DNA of 64,000 nucleotides from Kryptolebias marmoratus (taxonomy: Eukaryota > Chordata > Actinopteri > Cyprinodontiformes > Rivulidae). Below the pieces are notes generated by a model. It did not search any database. It worked only from the letters and a program-made list of their open reading frames with translations, and was not told where the DNA came from. The stretch spans positions 18,826,168 through 18,890,167 of the forward strand of contig NC_051446.1 in assembly GCF_001649575.2 (NCBI RefSeq), given 5' to 3'. Within the stretch, counting starts at the first letter, position 1; each line of letters begins with the position of its first letter. The position numbers and the translations under genes are program-made. Positions 60,802 to 64,000 of this stretch are shown here, one piece after another.

Positions 60802-61120
60802 AAAGCAATAACTCACATCCTCTGAAGTGGCGTTTTGTGGAATGATTAGCAGTCAGTATCTTACCTTTTGTAGATAACTCTTTAAAAGGTCATTTTGGAA
60901 CCTAATTTTGAAAGGATTGATCTACTTTTGGCTAATGGATTGCTGCTGCTTTAAAGAAGTTCCATTTTCAAAACCTTCATAATTCATACAACTATTTTTT
61001 ATAAACATTAACACCACTGTCAGTTTTTTACATGGCACTTCCAGCCAGAATATTATCATATATCTGTTAGAATAATTGTGTAATGTGAATTTGACAACAG
61101 TGTAAAATTTATTAAAATAA
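60802..61120 (+). repeat. Dispersed repeat family X, copy 5
   Basis: Left end 'taaagcaataactcacatcc' then 'tctgaagtggcgttttgtgg' (60821-60840) and 'agtatcttaccttttgtaga'. Downstream are 'ggcacttccagccagaatat' (61034-61053), 'ctgttagaataattgtgtaa' and 'tgacaacagtg', matching copy 3. The core 'gcaaatgcaaacagcagcag' is missing here, so this copy has an internal deletion. The right end was not found. Confidence 0.6.
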
Positions 61121-61324
61121 TGTTCGGACAAACTTCTGTGATTCATTTATTTTATTTGTATTTTTAATATATTAGAGTTGTTTTAAGACAACAGGAATCC
61201 TCTTTAAAACTACCCCCATTAGAACAGCAATTAATTCATCAATCCAGTCAGAAATAAACTGTTTCTCCAACAGAGGGCATTCAAATATTTATCTACAAGT
61301 AAGTTATTAATTCTAACCTTTTCA
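61121..61324. other. AT-rich linker
   Basis: Nothing recognised. Confidence 0.4.
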
Positions 61325-61380
61325 AAAATAATTAAAAAGTATAGTTCAAAATCTTTTGAACTATACTTTTTAATTATTTT
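61325..61380. repeat. Perfect 27-bp inverted repeat with 2-base loop
   Basis: The arms 61325-61351 and 61354-61380 are exact reverse complements separated by only TC. The sequence is AT-rich but not simple repeat: the inner half contains AGTATAGTTCAAAA. Such a near-spacerless palindrome can extrude a cruciform or fold as a transcript hairpin and is usually unstable, so perfect identity implies a recent event or selection. No target duplication or transposon end was found around it. Confidence 0.96.
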
Positions 61381-62479
61381 GTTCCCTTTTATTATTGTGC
61401 AGGCTTTATGAGACGGTTCATGGTACAAAAGCAAACACAAAACAAGCAGTTGCTCCTCTTAAGTATTTGCTAACATTTCTTAACGTTTACCAGTCAGTTA
61501 ACTGATTTAAGTTATCTTTAGCTCCACTCATCGATACCTTTTTACTCTGGCTGTGGAAAATGTTTAAGCAAAACCTAAATTGGTGATGGATTTTATAAAC
61601 TTATAAACTTATAAACAAAACACCTCAGCTCTGCAGCATCGTCTTCACAGCAGAGCCTCGATGTCAACCTCATAAACCAAGCTCTCGTTTGGAGAGAAGT
61701 GAAGTCCCGGGTTTCAGTTTGAACGTCCCCAGTAATTTCTCACTGCTAACAAAGCTGCATGCTGCCTTCTGTACAAAGTGGAATCTGAGATTTAGATCTA
61801 AAGGCCTTTTTTGAGAGTGCTGGTCATGCATGCAAACAAGGAGGTGCTATGAAACCAAGCCTTTTGTCTGACACACAATAGCATTTCAAGCACTGGGGAA
61901 CAGCTTGGATCTCCATAGAAGTGGCATTACTTTCATGTCAAGTGACACTGAAGGCAATAGAGTGACCAACTTCTCCAAAAAGCCCCCCACACATTCAGCT
62001 CTTTCACTCTCCCTTTTCTCTTCTCAGATTTTTTTTTTCTGAACTGCTGGATTGGGACATTATTTCATATTCCTTTTAAAGTGGTGCCAAGCTATTCACA
62101 CAGCCACAGCTTTGATCATGACTGTGATTTGTTGAGTATAGCTTAACATCTTAGAGTTGAGCTTTCCCTGGTAGGTGGCTGCACTTATAATCACATGCAT
62201 TCAACATAACAACGAAGTGGAGGCTTGTTTGTCCTCTGTCTATTCAACAATTGAATGATATAAAATGGTATAGTGACCAAATGTCTTATAATAGTCTAAA
62301 TTCTAAGAATTGTTGAACTTAAGCTTATTATTGATTGAAATTGGAAAGCAGCATCTAATTTATTAGGTATAGGAAAATTAGACCCTTGTTTTGGATATTT
62401 TCCCTCTTTTCTAGAAATTGTACATTTACCACTGCTATCAAACAACTCAAATAATTTAAAAAAGAGAGAAGAGAAAAAG
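61381..62479. other. Noncoding; short tandem repeat at 61593-61616
   Basis: TTATAAAC occurs three times in tandem at 61593-61616. The rest is mixed to AT-rich; 61980-62180 is slightly more balanced. Nothing else recognised. Confidence 0.45.
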
Positions 62480-62960
62480 AGAGGTAATAGAAGGTGGAAA
62501 AAAAAACAAGGTGGGGATGGCGTTTGATGAGAGGGGTCATGTTGTTTGATCAGAGAATGGAGGGCGAAGCTGAAAAGCCCTTGATGCTAATAGTGGGCAG
62601 CATTTTAACCCCCAGAGTGATTGACACTTTCCCCCCCACTCTCCACACAGAGAAGCCCCTTCCTGGCTTTACATTTGCATCCGACGGCCGTGGGTGGTTG
62701 TGTTAATAATGTGGCAACTGGGAAGATTAATTGTAGACAAGCAGCAGGATTACGAGGGTCTTTGTGGGAGCAAAGGGAGCACCGGGTGGAAAAGGCCTGT
62801 GATCTGTGAGGCTGAGAGGAAATTAGTCAGGGCAGGCTGGAGCTGCCTTTTAACAGCGTTACCTAAGGAAATGAAAGGCCTGTGCAAAGAGGATATTGAA
62901 ATAAGTAGCCAAAAAATTGTTGACATTCTTGAGAGGCTGGTACCATTAATATTTTTTTTG
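62480..62960. promoter_or_regulatory. Candidate conserved noncoding element
   Basis: Balanced island with GAAGATTAATTGTAGAC (about 62722-62738) and GTGTTAATAATGTGG (62699-62713). Several overlapping frames on both strands (62494-62980) lack domains. Regulatory role inferred. Confidence 0.3.
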
Positions 62961-63589
62961 GTTGTAAAGTGAATGTACAAAGAACATTCAAGGAAGGAGA
63001 AAGCACATTTTCCTAAATTGATCAGAAAACTAAAGTAAACAATACATTTATTGTTTTAACTTGTTACATGAAATTTTGAAAATAAATTAAACCTTTGGCT
63101 CTTTTGACATCATCAACATAGAAACATGAAAATTGAGTTCATGTCATGTCAAATTCGTAGTTGGAGCAGAAGTAGGGCAAGAGTCTCATGCCACCTGTTG
63201 GATTGTTTCCACATAGCAACAAAAACTCATCTGCTTCCTGATTCTCATTTGACCTTTTTCTTGTCATGTTTGTTATGACAATTTAGTTCTGTGTGTGCAC
63301 CTCTGCCCCATAACTGATGTTCTGAAGAAGTGGTCTCATAATATGTTTTAAAGAGGACATGATTTTTTTTTTAATAAAAACAACAGTTTTTACAAAAATA
63401 CAGACTGGAATAGTACAAACATCATGGCCACACAGCTTTAGATCAGATCAGGACCCAGTGTGGGTGTTGAAACACCAAGTGTGGGGGCTTGAGAAGGTCT
63501 ACATGAATCAAAATAATGTAAAAACATGATTGTCAAGATCACATTTAGTCTTACTGATATATATATAAAAAAATAAAAGCAGTTGTCAT
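62961..63589. other. AT-rich noncoding, nothing recognised
   Basis: AT-rich; may include diverged family-X sequence toward the right, but no landmark is clear enough. Confidence 0.4.
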
Positions 63590-63690
63590 AAATGTATACA
63601 AATAATCTGTTGATGAAGTGGTAATAAATTAATTGTTCACAAATTTTCCAAAGAACCCCACTTTAAAAGATATGAACTACCTCTTTAAAT
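63590..63690 (+). repeat. Dispersed repeat family X, copy 6 (right end)
   Basis: 'ttgttcacaaattttcc' then 'aaagaaccccactttaaaag' and 'atatgaactacctctttaaa' reproduce the right terminus seen at 50555-50602 and 53815-53842. Only about 100 bases can be assigned. Confidence 0.55.
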
Positions 63691-64000
63691 GCTTATTTTC
63701 TTCACACACAAGAGAATTCTCACTTTGGGACCAGCTCACCATCATTGACGTTTGGCCGCTTTGTTTGTGGCTTTCTCATCAGTAATCATTTAAGTAAAAA
63801 TAGGAAGGCATCTGGACATCAAGGCCCCCTAATTAAAATACTGGTGTTTTTCCAATGTAAGAGAAATCATGAAAAATGGCCTGTCGGGATGAGTTTCTGA
63901 AAGCAGATGACGACGCTCAATGGTCGCGGAGGACAGAAACACCCTGCCTAATGGCTGTTAATCAGAAATAATTGTCCAAATTCAAAAACTGATGCTCAAC
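63691..64000. other. Candidate regulatory island at window end
   Basis: Balanced, repeat-free sequence including CCCCCTAATTAAAATAC and GGCTGTTAATCAG cores; it runs off the window. Confidence 0.25.

Noticed and set aside
1..64000. CRISPR arrays, operons, ribosome-binding sites or prophage
   Set aside because: No regularly spaced short repeats and no dense coding; the sequence is clearly eukaryotic in character.

Overview
This window looks like vertebrate, most likely teleost fish, nuclear DNA. It contains no complete protein-coding gene that I can support. The base composition is AT-rich throughout. There are no long open frames apart from those read through an assembly gap or shuffled out of low-complexity sequence. 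Recognisable repeats are typical of fish genomes: two decayed Tc1/mariner-type transposons, a hAT-type miniature element with intact ends and an 8-bp target duplication, a decayed tRNA-derived SINE, and two dispersed families present in about six copies each.

Layout. The window alternates between AT-rich, repeat-bearing stretches and islands of balanced composition that lack repeats and carry many homeodomain, SOX and PBX/HOX-like core sites. The clearest islands are 545-870, 3290-3730, 5370-6200, 8560-9480, 14880-15180, 17630-18060, 20460-21300, 24170-24620, 27050-27520, 29935-30560, 34880-35620, 38640-39990, 40100-40960, 43360-43790, 48520-49900, 51660-53280, 55480-57360, 59180-59420 and 62480-62960. 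This is the usual look of a gene desert or giant intron around a developmental regulator, whose noncoding elements act as enhancers. I cannot name the gene, and conservation cannot be tested from one sequence.

Mobile and repeated DNA. Family Y (copies at 1-226, 20105-20240, 21750-22320, 25610-26160, 31015-31360 and 33965-34625) has internal repeats of about 250-300 bp and a distinctive hairpin-like end. Family X (copies at 10539-10960, 44039-44330, 50086-50602, 53585-53842, 60802-61120 and 63590-63690) is about 0.5-0.6 kb with inverted ends. A 165-bp tandem repeat runs into a 709-base assembly gap at 46063-46771.

Other points of note are two long perfect inverted repeats (19-bp arms at 1581-1623; 27-bp arms at 61325-61380), a 10-bp hairpin at 20854-20879, and one possible terminal coding exon at 42353-42417. 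I found no multi-gene system, CRISPR array or other coordinated novel machinery.
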